A DNA stretch of 64,000 bases, taken from contig OX457064.1 of assembly GCA_949752795.1 (NCBI GenBank), forward strand, positions 40,544,368 through 40,608,367, in the 5' to 3' direction. Positions 37,136 through 49,224 of this stretch are shown here, piece by piece (position 1 is the first letter of the stretch; each line of letters begins with the position of its first letter). The notes under the pieces are model-generated. The model was not told the origin of the DNA. It saw nothing but the letters and a program-made list of their open reading frames with translations, and did not search any database. Position numbers and translations under genes: made by a program. Origin of the DNA: Hyperoodon ampullatus. Its lineage: Eukaryota; Chordata; Mammalia; Artiodactyla; Ziphiidae.

Positions 37136-37959
37136 AGAAGTCACATATTATAGAATTTACATATAACTGTGAAAAATGGCAAAAAAGCTCTGTCATTCTT
37201 AAAATCTTATCATCGTTGTAGTGTAATTGTTTTTCAAGTACGTAACCAATAACCAGATTACTTTCAGGAAATTTTAAATGTAAAAGTCCAGTAAACATGC
37301 ATTTAATCTATATTGAATAGCATGTCACTTTCCTAAGAAATGCTTAATAGCTGCTCTGGAATATCAGCAGATTCTGAAGTTTCATCAAGATGCAGGTCCA
37401 AATGGTTAATGGAACTGTGTACAATATGCCTTTGCTATAAACATTTGGGAGAGTGATGCGGCTGGCACACTTCACATAGTCATGTAAACGGTGTGTAGAA
37501 TTTTAAACGCATTTCCTTCTATAGTTTAAAAATTGTGTTTATTTTATCATTTAATTTGTTTGGCTTTCCATCCATCCCTACTTTTCTATACTAGAAATAA
37601 AACATACTAAGCCATAAGAAGAGAAAATTAAAAACGGAGTCACAAGATAATCTGAAATAATTACCCAGATCCAAAGAATCAGGATCACATTTTAAAGATC
37701 ACAGTTCTGTTGGTTCCATATACGTAGTAAAATTATCAATCAGCCAATAACAATAGCATAGTTTTATGTTTTTAATGAAGTTTTTTTGTTTCCGTGGATA
37801 CAAATAAATAGGCCAAATAAGCAAGCTATTGATTTTATCACAATATATCCTATGATACATTAAGTTATTCTTATTGTATATATTTATATAAAGTCTCCCC
37901 TTCCTCTGGCCTTATTTAGGAACTCATACTGAGATATAGGTATGCCATTGTGCAAAGGA

Positions 37960-40060
37960 AGCCAGAAGAGAATGAAATGGTATTTTTAAAGTGCTGAAAG
38001 AAAATTACTGCTAACCTATAATTCTATATCCAGCAAAAATGTAGGTGAAGTAAAAACTGTTTATACAAATTTCTATAGCAGGCTTCACATCTGATAGTGA
38101 AATGTTGAAAATTTTCCTTTGAAACTGAGAAGCAGTTAAATATGCTCGTTATTTAACACTGGGCTGGAAACTCTCAGTGGAGAAAGGCAAGAGAAAGAAA
38201 GAAAAGCCATGAGGATTTGAAAGGAATTAATAAATTAATTAGAAAATTAATTTATGTTAATTAATCTAAAATCTAATTAGTGAATTAATTAGAAAATCTA
38301 AGGAATCTATAGGGAATTTATTCAAATTAATGGATGAATTTCAGAAAAGCTTTAAAGAAATTATCATCAATGATATTTTTATGTACTAGGAAATATAAAA
38401 CTTTATGCAATAGCATCAAATATATCAAATACCAAGAGAAATCAATCCTAACAAAATGAGTACAAAATCTCTAAACTACACTATAGAACTATTGAAATAC
38501 TGTGAAAAATAAAGAATTTTTAAAATTGGAGAGATAACTATTCATAAACTAGAATCCTCAATATTGTAAAGATTATAATTTCAGCAATTGATTTACATAT
38601 TCAGTGCAATTTGAATTAAAATTATAAAAGGTCTCTTCTTTGTGGAATTTGACAGGATCTTTCTAAAATACATGTATATGGAAATGCAAAGGCACAATAA
38701 TAGCACAATCTTGAGATTTTTTTACAATGGCAGGAGTTGAGTTACTGGCTATCAAGATGTATTATAAAGCTACAGTAATTAGACATGTTTTATTGGCACA
38801 AATATTAGAACAGAGAACCTAGAAACAGATCTATGCATATATATGGACTTGATTTGTGACAAAGGTGTCCCTGCAGAGCTACGGGAAAATGCTGTCTTTT
38901 CATGGTCTTAGTAAAACTGAATTTCCACATAGGAATAAGAAAAATAAACTTGACCAATATTTCACACCATAAAAAATTAATTCTGGGGTCAGGGGATTGC
39001 AGATTTAAAAGTGAGAGGAAAGCCAGTACAGATTCCAGCAGATGGTATAGTAACATATCTGTATAAACTTGGAGTAGGTAAAAATATTAAATGGTCCACA
39101 GAAGTCCCTAATCACATAGATAAAGCTGATGAATTAGATTAGAATAATACTACGAAAGTCAGTTCTTCAAAAATTAACTCTTATTAAGACAGTACAAAAG
39201 TAAAATTCGCAGGTAGGAGATGGTATTTGCCAATTTTTATAAGCAACAAAGACCTTGTATCACAAATGGCTAAAATTAAAAGAATTGACAATACCACCTG
39301 TTGGAATGCTCACACCCTGAAGGAGGCAGTTTATATTGTGATACCTAATTTGAAAAACTATTTGAGAATTTTACTAAATTTGAATATATGTGTGTGTGTG
39401 TGTGTTTGTGTATATATATATATACATATATATATATACACACACACACATACGCTAAAACCCGACCATTCAATTCCAGATATATACTAACAATGCACCC
39501 CAAAATCACGTGAAAGAATGTTCAGAAAGCATTGTTCCTAATAAACAAATGTGGCCAACAATCCAAATGTCCTTCACAAGGTGAATGGATGCATGAATAT
39601 TCGTATGTTCACACAATGGAATACTATGCACGAGTGAAGAATGAGCTACTGCTGCATGCAGAATCGTAGATGTATCTCACTAACAACACTGACTGAAAGA
39701 TGCTAAATACAAAAAGGTGCACACAATATAATTTCATTTACAAAAAGTAAAAAAAAAAGATAAGAGTAAAGAACAGTTTTTAGAAATTTATGCTAAAGCA
39801 ATAAAAGTATAAGTAAAAGAGCAAGAAATGGTATGATTGGCATAAATGATAAACTAACAGGTTGTGATTCTTTTTGCAACAGAGGGAGGGTGGAAATATT
39901 GAGGAGGTGAGATGTCTTTGGGGGGGTTACTATTGAGTAGTGGTTATATGGTTGTTTATTTGTTGAAAATCATTGAGCTGCATATTTCTGTTTTGTGTAC
40001 TCCCTATGTATGTTTCATTTCACAATATAAACAGTAAATGATAGAACAGAATTAATAAAA
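37960..40060 (+). mobile_element. Old L1M LINE, + strand, heavily decayed
   Basis: A remnant of the ORF1 end (AAGTGCTGAAAGAAAATTAC then AATTCTATATCCAGCAAAAA, about 37989-38041) is followed by ORF2 debris (TATTATAAAGCTACAGTAAT, TTGTGACAAAGGTGTC, GTCTTTTCATGGTCTTAGT at 38760-38920). Next comes the ORF2-end region (CAACAATCCAAATGTCCTTC, ACACAATGGAATACTATGCA at 39550-39640) and 3' UTR-like sequence. No useful reading frame remains. A TG/TA/CA simple repeat has grown inside it at about 39388-39451. Confidence 0.75.
39388..39451. repeat. (TG)n(TA)n(CA)n self-complementary microsatellite
   Basis: TG units, then TA units with one TACATA interruption, then CA units. The TG and CA ends are complementary to each other and the TA core to itself, so one strand can fold back. 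It lies inside an old L1M. Confidence 0.9.
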
Positions 40061-40347
40061 ATAAATGTGTTTTAAATTAGAAATTTTATTTTCTGTTTTA
40101 TCACTGAAAATTACCCAAATATCAGTTTAAAAAATAATAGTTTACAGTAATGAAATAAGATTATTTTACAAGGGAAAAAAATTCTTAACTTTTTTTTCAC
40201 ATACACAAAAATCACATTACTTGGATGCAAATGAATCATAAACTGTCACCCTGTTTTAACTGAGTTTAAATTATCTGGTAGAAATGTGTTGTCTATTTTT
40301 GCACAAAAATGTTATATGCAATTTTATAGAAACAACATGACATAATT

Positions 40348-40705
40348 TTTTTTAATTTTATTTAATTATTTATTTATTTTGGACTGTGTTGCATCTTCAT
40401 TGCTGCGCGCAGGCTTTTCTCTAGTTGTGGCGAGCGGGGGCCACTCTTCGGTGTGGTGAGCAGGCTTCTCATTGTGGTGGCTTCTCTTTTGTGGTGGAGC
40501 ACGGGCTCTGGGTGTGTGGGCTTCAGTAGTTCTGGCACGTGGGCTCAGTAGTTGTGGCTTGTGGGCTCTAGAGCGCAGGCTCAGTAGTTGTGGCGCACCA
40601 GCTTAGTTGCTCCGTGGCATGTGGGATCTTCCTGGACCAGCGCTCGAACCCGTGTCCCCTGCATTGGCAGGCGGATTCTTAACAGCTGCGCCACCAGGAA
40701 AGTCT
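40348..40705 (-). mobile_element. Long-form tRNA-derived SINE (CHR-2-like)
   Basis: A second copy of the long form, with an impure A-tail (TTTTAATTTTATTTAATTAT), the repeated CTTCAGTAGTT/CTCAGTAGTT units and the tRNA-like head CCACCAGGAAAGTCT. The flanks ACAACATGACATAATT (40332-40347) and ACAACATGTCATAATT (40706-40721) form a 16-base target-site duplication with one mismatch. Confidence 0.9.
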
Positions 40706-41033
40706 ACAACATGTCATAATTGATGGCAGAAGAATTTTTTAAGCTTAATAAATACACTGTTTTAGATTTTTTTATACTTTTTTTGTTACCTCTATATTCT
40801 AAATTAACTAAATAAAATACAGTTTTATTATAATGACATTAATTCAGTAATATTTTATTAGAAAATTCATCTTTCATAAAAATACCATTTGTCTTTTATG
40901 AAAATATTTAATTATACAACAAATGTTGGTTGACTATTATATGAAGTCTATTTTAATCCGATAAAGTACCTGTTCATTCCTATTATTATAAGGCAATTTA
41001 TTAATGCCTATCTGTGTGGCCCTCAAGTGCATT

Positions 41034-41065
41034 TTATTTATTTATTTATTTATTTTCTTTTTTTA
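41034..41065. repeat. (TTTA)n simple repeat
   Basis: Five ATTT units then a T-run. A second (TTTA)n at 41262-41281 is the tail of the full-length L1. Confidence 0.85.
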
Positions 41066-41648
41066 TAGTCATAAAACTACTTTACTCAGTCTTATGTCAT
41101 CATCATCACCATCATATTTTGCATATATTTATTGTTTACATTTATAAGGTTATAAATTCTTTATTGCTTTTGAAAAATTTTCTCATTCAGCAGAATTCTT
41201 ACAATAACCATGGTTCAGAAATATAATCTCTACTTTTTTTTTAACTTAGTGCTAAATTTTTATTTATTTATTTATTTATTTTTTACATCTTTATTGGAGT
41301 ATAATTGGTTTACAATGGTGTGTTAGTTTCTGCTTTATAACAAAGTGAATCAGTTATGCATATACATATGTTCCCATATCTCTTCCCTCTTACGTCTCCC
41401 TCCCTCCCACCCTCCCTATCCCACCCCTCCAGGTGGTCACAAAGCACTGAGCTGATCTCCCTGTGCTATGCGGCTGCTTCCCACTAGCTATCTACCTTAC
41501 GTTTGGTAGTGTATATATATGTCCATGCCTCTCTCTTGCTTTGGCATAGCTTACCCTTCCCCCTCTCCATATCCTCAAGTCCATTCTCTAGTAGGTCTGT
41601 GTCTTTATTCCTGTCTTACCCCTAGGTTCTTCATGACATTTTTTTTTC

Positions 41649-44600
41649 TTAAATTCCGTTTATATGTGTTAGCATACGGTATTTGTCTTTCTCTTCCTGA
41701 CTTACTTCACTCTGTATGACAGACTCTAGGTCTTTCCACCTCATTACAAATAGCTCAATTTTGTTTCGTTTTATGGCTGAGTAATATTCCATTGTATGTA
41801 TGTGCCACATCTTTATCCATTCATCCAATGATGGACACTTAGGTTGTTTCCATCTCCGGGCTATTGTAAATAGAGCTGCAATGAACATTTTGGTGCATGA
41901 CTCTTTTTGAATTATGGTTTTCTCAGGGTATATGCCCAGTAGTGGGATCGCTGGGTCATATGGTAGTTCTATTTGTAATTTTTTTAAGGAACCTCCATAC
42001 TGGTCTCCCTAGTGGCTGTACCAATTCACATTTCCACCAGCAGTGCAAGAGTGTTCCCTTTTTTCCACACCCTCTCCAGCATTTATTGTTTCTAGATTTT
42101 TTGATGATGGCCATTCTGACTGGTGTGAGATGATATCTCATTGTAGTTTTCATTTGCATTTCTCTAATGATTAATAATGTTGAGCATTCTTTCATCTGTT
42201 TGTTGGCAGTCTATATGTCTTCTTTGGAGAAATGTCTATTTAGGTCTTCTGCCCATTTTTGGATTGGGTTGTTTGTTTTTTTGTTATTGAGCTGCATGAG
42301 TTGCTTATAAATTTTGGAGATTAATCCTTTGTCAGTTGTTTCATTTGCAAATATTTTCTCCCATTCTGAGGGTTGTCTTTTGGTCTTGCTTATGGTTTTC
42401 TTCGCTGTGCAAAAGCTTTTAAGTTTCACTAGGTCCCATTTGTTTATTTTTGTTTTTATTTCCATTTCTCTAGGAGGTGGGTCAAAAAGGATCTTGCTGT
42501 GATTTATGTCATAGAGTATTCTGCCTATGTTTTCCTCTAAGAGTTTGACAGTTTCTGGCCTTCCATTTAGGTCTTTAATCCATTTTGAGTTTATTTTTGT
42601 GTATGGTGTTAGGGAGTGATCTAATCTCATACTTTTACATATACCTGTCCAGTTTTCCCAGCACCATTTATTGAAGAGGCTGTCCTTTCTCCACTGTACA
42701 TTCCTGCCTCCTTTATCAAAGATAAGGTGACCATATGTACGTGGTTTTATCTCTGGGCTTTCTATCCTGTTCCATTGATCTGTCTTTCTGTTTTTGTGCC
42801 AGTACCATAGTGTCTTGATTACTGTAGCTTTGTAGTATACTTTGAAGTCAGGGAGCCTGATCCTCCAGCTCCATTTTTCATTCTCAAGATTGCTTTGGCT
42901 ATTCAGGGTCTTTTCTGTTTCCATACAAATTATGAAATTTTTTGTTCTAGTTCTGTGAAAAATGCCAGTGGTACTTTGTTAGGGATTGCATTGAATCTGT
43001 AGATTGCTTTGTGTAGTAAAGTCATTTTCACAATGTTCATTCTTCCAATCCAGGAACATGGTTTATCTCTCCATCTATTTGTATCATCTTTAATTTCTTT
43101 CATCAGTGTCTTATAATTTTCTGCATACAGTTCTTTTCTCTCCTTAGGTAGGTTTATTCCTAGATATTTTATTCTTTTTGTTGCAATGGTAAATGGGAGT
43201 GTTTTCTTGATTTCACTTTCAGATTTTTCATCATTAGTGTATAGGATTGCAAGAGATTTCTGTGCATTAATTTTGTATCCTACTACTTTACCAAATTCAT
43301 TGATTAGCTCTAGTAGTTTTCTGGTAGCATCTTTAGGATTCTCTATGTATAGTATCATGTCATCTGCAAACACTGACAGCTTTACTTCTTCTTTTCCAAT
43401 TTGGATTCCTTTTATTTCTTTTTCTTCTCTGATTGCTGTGGCTAAAAATTCCAAAACTATGTTGAATAATAGTGGTGAGAGTGGGCAACATTGTCTTGTT
43501 CCTGATCTTAGTGGAAATGCTTTCAGTTTTTCACCATTGAGGGCAATGTTGGCTGTGGGTTTGTCATATATGGCCTTTATTATGTTGAGGAAAGTTCCCT
43601 CTATGCCTACTTTCTGCAGGGTTTTTATCATAAAGCGGTGTTGAATTTTGTCGAAAGCTTTCTCTGCATCTATTGAGATGATCATATGGTTTTTCTCCTT
43701 CAATTTTTAATATGGTGTATCACGTTGATTGATTTGCATATATTGAAGAATCCTTGCATTCCTGGGATAAACCCCACTTGATCATGGTGTATGATCCTTT
43801 TAATGTGCTGTTGGATTCTGTTTGCTAGTATTTTGTTGAGGATTTTTGCATCTATGTTCATCAGTAATATTGGCCTGTAGTTTTCTTTCTTTGTGACATC
43901 CTTGCCTGGTTTTGGTATCAAGGTGATGGTGGCCTCTTAGAATGAGTTTGGGAGTGTTCCTCCCTCTGCTATATTTGGGAAGAGTTTGAGAAGGATAGGT
44001 GTTAGCTCTTGTCTAAATGTTTGATAGAGTTCCCCTGTGAAGCCATCTGGTCCTGGGCTTTTGTTTGTTGGAAGATTTTTAATCACACTTTCAATTTCAG
44101 TGCTTGTGATTGGTCTGTTCATATTTTCTATTTCTTCCTGATTCAGTCTTGGCAGATTGTGCATTTCTAAGAATTTGTCCATTCCTTCCAGGTTGTCCAT
44201 TTTATTGGCATAGAGTTGCTTTTAGTAATCTCTCATGATCTTTTGTATTTCTGCAGTGTCAGTTGTTACTTCTCCTTTTTCATTTCTAATTCTATTGATT
44301 TGAGTCTTATCCCTTTTTTTCTTGATGAGTCTGGCTAATGGTTTATCAATTTTATTTATCTTCTCACGGAACCAGCTTTTAGTTTTATTGATCTTTGCTA
44401 TCGTTTCCTTCATTTCTTTTTCATTTATTTCTGATCTGATTTTTATGATTTCTTTCCTTCTGCTAACTTTGGGTATTTTTGTTCTTCTTTCTCTAATTGC
44501 TTTAGGTGCAAGGTTAGGTTATTTATTCGAGATGTTTCCTGTTTCTTAAACTATAAACTTCCCTCTTAGAACTGCTTTTGCTGCATCCCATAGGTTTTGG

Positions 44601-45448
44601 GTCATCGTGTCTCCATTGTCATTTGTTTCTAGGTATTTTTTGATTTCCTCTTTGATTTCTTCAGTGATCACTTCGTTATTAAGTAGTGTATTGTTTAGCC
44701 TCCATATGTTTGTATTTTTTACAGATCTTTTCCTGTAATTGATATCTAGTCTCATAGCATTGTGGTCAGAAAAGATACTTGATACCATTTCAATTCTCTT
44801 AAATTTACCAAGGCTTGATTTGTGACCCAAGATATGATCTATCCTGGAGAATGTTCCATGAGCACTTGAGAAAAATGTGTATTCTGTTGTTTTTGGATGG
44901 AATGTCCTATAAATATCAATTAAGTCCATCTTGTTTAATGTCTCATTTAAAGCTTGTGTTTCCTTATTTATTTTCATTTAGGATGATCTGTTCATTTGTG
45001 AAAGTGGGGTGTTAAAGTCCCCTACTATGAATGTGTTACTCTCCACTTCCCCTTTTATGGCTGTTAGTATTTGCCTTATGTATTGAGGTGCTCCTATGTT
45101 GGGTGCATAAATATTTACAATTGTTATATCTTCTTCTTGGATCGATCCCTTGATCATTATGTAGTGTCCTTCTTTATCTCTTCTAATAGTCTTTATTTTA
45201 AAGTCTATTTTGTCTGATAGGAGTATTGCTACTCCAGCTTTCTTTTCATTTCCATTTGCATGGAATATCTTTTTCCATCTCCTTACTTTCAATCTGTATG
45301 TGTCTCTAGGTCTGAAGTGGGTCTCTTGTAGACAGCATATATATGGATCTTGTTTTTGTATCCATTCAGCCAATCTGTGTCTTTTGGTGGGAGCATTTAA
45401 TCCATTTACATTTAAGGTAATTATCAATATGTATGTTCCTATTCCCAT
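41649..45448 (-). pseudogene. L1 ORF2 (endonuclease and reverse transcriptase), broken
   Basis: Starts at 45448, 58 bp after the ORF1 stop. Order of domains: an AP-type endonuclease (NVNGLNAPTKRHRLAEWI, QETH, VGDFNTPL), a linker, a reverse transcriptase with [29 protein letters not shown] and the catalytic FADDMILY motif intact, and a C-terminal Cys/His segment (CWRGCG then HCWWKC). Breaks: an in-frame stop at 44978-44980 at the end of the endonuclease; a second near 44546 followed by a short out-of-frame patch; stops at 44222-44224 and 43937-43939; frameshifts near 43700, near 42927 and between 41956 and 41888; and a stop at 42211-42213. The last segment ends at 41649 with the usual YRMLTHINGI end. 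It cannot make a full protein. Confidence 0.93.
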
Positions 45449-45506
45449 TTTCTTAATTGTTTTGGGTTTGTTATTGTAGGTCTTTTCCTTGTCTTGTGTT
45501 TCTTGC

Positions 45507-46398
45507 CTAGAGAAGTTCCTTTAGCATTTGTTGTAAAGGTGGTTTGGTGGTGCTGAACTCTCTGAGCTTTTGTTTGTCTGTAAAGGTTTTAATTTCTCCA
45601 TCAAATCTGAATGAGATCTTTGCTGGGTAGAGTAATCTTGGTTGTAGATTTTTCTCCTTCATCACTTTAAATATGTCCTGCCAGTCCCTTCTGGCTTGCA
45701 GAGTTTCTGCTGAAAGATCAACTGTTAACCTTATGGTGATTCCCTTGTGTGTTATTTGTTGTTTTTCCCTTGCTGCTTTTAATGTTTTCTTTGTATTTAA
45801 TTTTTGACAGTTTGATTAATATGTGTCTTGGTGTGTTTCTCCTTGGATTTATCCTGTATGGGACTCTCTGTGCCTCCTGGACTTGATTAACTATTTCCTT
45901 TCCCATATTAGGGAAGTTTTCAACTATAATCTCTTCAAATATTTTCTCAGTCCCTTTCTTTTTCTCTTCTTCTTCTGGAACTCCTATAATTCGAATGTTG
46001 GTGCATTTAGTGTTGTCCCAGAGGTCTCTGAGACTGTCTTCAGTTCTTTTCATTCTTTTTTCTTTATTCTGCTCTGCAGTAGTTATTTCCACTATTTTAT
46101 CTTCCAGGTCACTTATCCGTTCTTCTGCCTCAGTTATTCTGCTATTGATCCCATCTAGAGTATTTTTAATTTCATTTATTGTGTTGTTCATTGCTGTTTG
46201 TTTCATCTTTAGTTCTTCTAGGTCCTTGTTAAATGTTTCTTGCATTTTGTCTATTCTATTTTCAAGATTTTTGATCATCTTTACTATCATTATTCTGAAT
46301 TCTTTTTCAGGTAGACTGCCTATTTCCTCTTCATTTGTTAGGTGTGGTGGGTTTTTATCTTGCTCCTTCAACTGCTGTGTGTTTTTCTGTCTTCTCAT
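45507..46398 (-). pseudogene. L1 ORF1 (RNA-binding chaperone), frameshifted
   Basis: Reading leftward, an open frame of 226 codons starts MRRQKNTQQLKEQ at 46398. It has a long coiled coil (about residues 35-120, rich in EEL, NTINEIK and EERISDLEDK repeats), then the RNA-recognition part (NIRIIGVPEEEE) and the start of the C-terminal domain. L1 ORF1p trimerises through the coiled coil and binds L1 RNA. Near 45783 a small indel shifts the frame and the original frame ends at a stop near 45718. The rest of the C-terminal domain (EIKTFTDKQKLREFSTTKP) is still readable in another frame down to a stop at 45507-45509. The intact length would be about 297 codons, slightly short of the usual size for mammalian ORF1p. 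Confidence 0.9.
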
Positions 46399-46942
46399 TG
46401 TGCTTATCTTACTGTGTTTGGGGTCTCCTTTTTGCAGGCTGCAGGTTCATAGTTCCCGTTGTTTTTGGTGTCTGTCCCCAGTGGCTAAGGTTGGTTCAGT
46501 GGGTTGTGTAGGCTTCCTGGTGGAGGGGACTAGTGCCTGTGTTCTGGTGGATGAGGCTGGATCTCGTCTTTCTGGTGGGCAGGTCCCCATCTGGTGGTGT
46601 GTTTTGGGGTGTCTTTGGACTTATTATGATTTTAGGCAGCCTCTGTGCTAGTGGGTGGGGTTGTGTTCCTGTCTTGCTAGTTGTTTGGCATAGGGTGTCC
46701 AGCACTGTAGCTTGCTGGTTGTTGAGTGAAGCTGGGTGCTGGTGTTGAGATGGGGATCTCTGGGAGATTTTCGCCGTTTGATATTATGTGGAGCTGGGAG
46801 GTCTCTTGTGGACCAGTGTCCTGAAATTGGCTCTCCCACCTCAGAGGCACAGCACTGACTACTGGCTGCATCATCAAGAGCCTTTCAGCCACATGGCTCA
46901 GAATAAAGGGAGGAAAAGTAGAAAGAAAGAATTAGTAGAAGT

Positions 46943-46973
<31 letters not shown>

Positions 46974-48412
46974 GGGAAGGAAGGAAAGAAAGAAGGAAGA
47001 TAAAGTAAAATAAAATAAACAAAATATAATAAAGTTATTAAAATAAAAATAATTATTAAGAAAAAAAACGGACAGATAGAACCCTAGGACAAATGGTGGA
47101 AGCAAAGCTATACAGACAGAATCTCACACAGAAGCATACACATACACACTCAGAAAAAGAGGAAAAGGGGAAAAAATCATAAATCTTGCTCTCAAAGTCC
47201 ACCTCCTCAATTTGGGATGATTCGTTGTCTATTCAGGTATTCCACCGATGCAGGGTACATCAAGTTGATTGTGGAGATTTAATCCGCTGCTCCTCAGGCT
47301 GCTGTGAGAGATTTCCCTTTCTCTTCTTTGTTCTCACAGCTCCTGGGTCTCAGCTTTGGATTTGGCCCCGCCTCTGTGTGTAGGTCGCCGGAGGGCTTCT
47401 GTTCTTGGCTCAGACAGGACGGGGTTAAAGGAGCAGCTGCTTCGGGGACTCTGGCTCGCTCAGGCCGGGGGGGGGAGGGAGGGGCATGGAGGGCGGGGCA
47501 AGACTGCATAGGCAGAGGCCGGCGTGACGTTGCAGCAGCCTCAGGCGCGCCGTGCGTTCTTCCGGGGAACTTGTCCCTGGAACCCGGAACCCTGGCAGTG
47601 GCGGGCTGCACAGGCTCCCCGGCAGTGTGGTGTGGAGAGTGACCTATGATCTCACACAGGCTTCTTGGTGGCGGCAGCAGCAGCCTTAGCTTCTTATGCC
47701 CGTCTCTGGGGTCCGCGCTTTTAGCCACGGCTCGCGCCCGTCTCTGGAGCTCCTTTAAGCAGCGCTCTTAATCCCCTCTCCTCGCGCACCAGGAAACAAA
47801 GAGGGAAGAAAAAGTCTCTTGCCTCTTCGGCAGCTCCAGACTTTTCCCCAGACTCCCTCCCAGCTGGCTGTGGTGCACTAACCCCCTGCAGGCTGTGTTC
47901 ACGCCGCCAACCCCAGTCCTCTCCCTACGCTCCAACCGAAGCCCGAGCGTCAGCTCCGAGACCCGCCCGCCCCGGCGGGTGAGGAGACAAGCCTCTCGGG
48001 CTGGTGAGTGCCGGTCAGCACCAATCCTCTGTGGGGGAATCTCTCCGCTTTGCCCTCCGCACCCCTGTGGCTGCGCTCTCCTCCGCGGCTCCGAAGCTTC
48101 CCCACTCCGCCACCCACAGTCTCCGCCCGCGAAGGGGCTTCCTAGTGTGTGGAAACCTTTCCTCCCTCACAGCTCTCTCCCACTGGTGCAGGTCCCGTCC
48201 CTATTCTTTTGTCTCTGTTTATTCTTTTTTCTTTTGCCCTACTCAGGTACCTTAGGAGTTTCTTGCCTTTTGGGAGGTCTGAGGTCTTCTGCCAGCATTC
48301 AGTAGGTGTTCTGTAGGAGCTGTTCCACGTGTAGATGTATTTCTGGTGTATTTGTGGGGAGGAAGGTGATCTCCATGTCTTACTCTTACGCCATCTTCCC
48401 CTCGTCTCCTCT
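46399..48412 (-). promoter_or_regulatory. L1 5' UTR with internal promoter, CpG-rich
   Basis: About 2 kb upstream of ORF1 on the element strand. The outer part (about 47380-48200) is GC-rich with many CpG sites, as in mammalian L1 5' UTRs that carry an internal RNA polymerase II promoter. It includes a G-rich run on the + strand at 47467-47498. A GAAA/GGAA simple repeat lies at about 46919-47003. Promoter function is inferred from the family, and its present activity is unknown. In several mammals this region also drives antisense transcripts; here those would run toward AGMO exon 48990-49095. Confidence 0.7.
46919..47003. repeat. (GAAA)n/(GGAA)n simple repeat in the L1 5' UTR
   Basis: Seven or more GAAA units followed by GGAAGGAAAGAAAGAAGG. 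It generates a spurious Lys/Glu-rich frame. Confidence 0.9.
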
Positions 48413-48989
48413 CAACTCCATTTTAAATACATATACCTATTTTATATGTTAGAGTTTGAATTTCAAGAATACTATATATAACGAAAATATTCATCACAAA
48501 ATATTTAATAAAGATCTATGCTGCCTATCATGTTAGACTTAACTACATGTTGTCATGTTCCCAGTATTTCATAATTCGAGTGTTCATTATTTTAGAGTAC
48601 TGTCGTTAACTATGTCAGTCCTCCTAAGAAGCCATTTATTAAATGAATGACGTTTGAAGGTATTGGGTCAGTGAGGGGAGTCTAGTCTTGAAACCCTAGA
48701 AATTTAGTTGTCTAATATTTTATTTATTAGTTGAAAATGTTTCACCCTAATTCAGCAATTCTCAAACTAAGCAATAAATTGATAAAGAATAGATTTTCTT
48801 TAAAAGATGCATTTTGTGTCTTAGTTTAATGCTTTTTCTCAAGCAGCTTCAGAGGCACATGCTCCTCAAATATATTAAAATACTATGTGTTTCTTGAAAA
48901 TTAAAATAAGTGTATATCACTCTATTAATTATACCAGGTAATAAAGAGCATATTTAAAGCTAATGTATGTAAATGATATTTTATTTCAG

Positions 48990-49095
48990 ACCTAAGGCAG
49001 CTGTTCTGGAAACTTTCCGTTGCTTGGTGTTCCTAATGCTGTGTAGATTGGGTCATGTGAAGCCTTTCATCCCTTCTTTGTCATTTGCTTTTGAG
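48990..49095 (+). CDS. AGMO: AGMO penultimate coding exon (last one found in the window)
   Basis: A 106-bp exon: acceptor TTTCAG, donor GTAAGA. The first base completes the split arginine codon; 35 codons follow, ending in phase 0. The peptide runs from PKAAVLETFR through the hydrophobic CLVFLMLCRL to PSLSFAFE. AGMO proteins continue for about two dozen residues after this point, so one short terminal exon should follow; I did not find it before 64000. Reading through the donor gives only five further codons before a TAG. The 5' end of an antisense full-length L1 lies about 580 bp upstream. Confidence 0.94.
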
Positions 49096-49224
49096 GTAAG
49101 ATATTTGCTTTAGGTAGCTATAGCAGGATTAAACATCTGTTGCATATTTAATTCATTCATTCAGCAATGTTTTTGTCTATTTATTTTATGACTAGTATTT
49201 GTGGGAAATTTTTACCCATTCACT

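Larger units (their letters stand above)
41257..48412 (-). mobile_element. Full-length L1 (LINE-1) retrotransposon, antisense to AGMO
   Basis: A complete L1 in reverse orientation. From right to left: a GC-rich 5' UTR of about 2 kb (46399-48412), a broken ORF1 (46398 to 45507), a short spacer, a broken ORF2 (45448 to 41649), a 3' UTR of about 390 bp containing the TTGGAGTATAATTG signature, and a T-rich (A-rich on the element strand) tail at about 41257-41285. The right edge is the usual GGGGAAGATGGCG-type start seen in reverse near 48400. About 7.1 kb is full length for this family. I could not find a clear target-site duplication. The ORFs carry several stops and frameshifts, so the copy is no longer autonomous; it is nevertheless far less decayed than the L1M pieces nearby. 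Confidence 0.93.
36074..48989 (+). other. AGMO: AGMO intron (12.9 kb) dominated by antisense L1
   Basis: More than half of this intron is the full-length L1 at 41257-48412. It also holds a MER2-like DNA transposon, a decayed L1M and a long-form SINE. 37150-37960, 40060-40330, 40720-41250 and 48413-48989 show only AT-rich sequence with nothing recognised beyond simple repeats. Confidence 0.85.

Noticed and set aside
43186..43644. 152-codon + strand open frame
   Set aside because: It is the antisense shadow of the L1 reverse transcriptase region. The same holds for 45823-46158, 45995-46651, 44322-44549 and 45210-45479.
47294..48305. Open frames of 83-144 codons on both strands
   Set aside because: They lie wholly in the CpG-rich L1 5' UTR, with no family signature and in conflicting frames.
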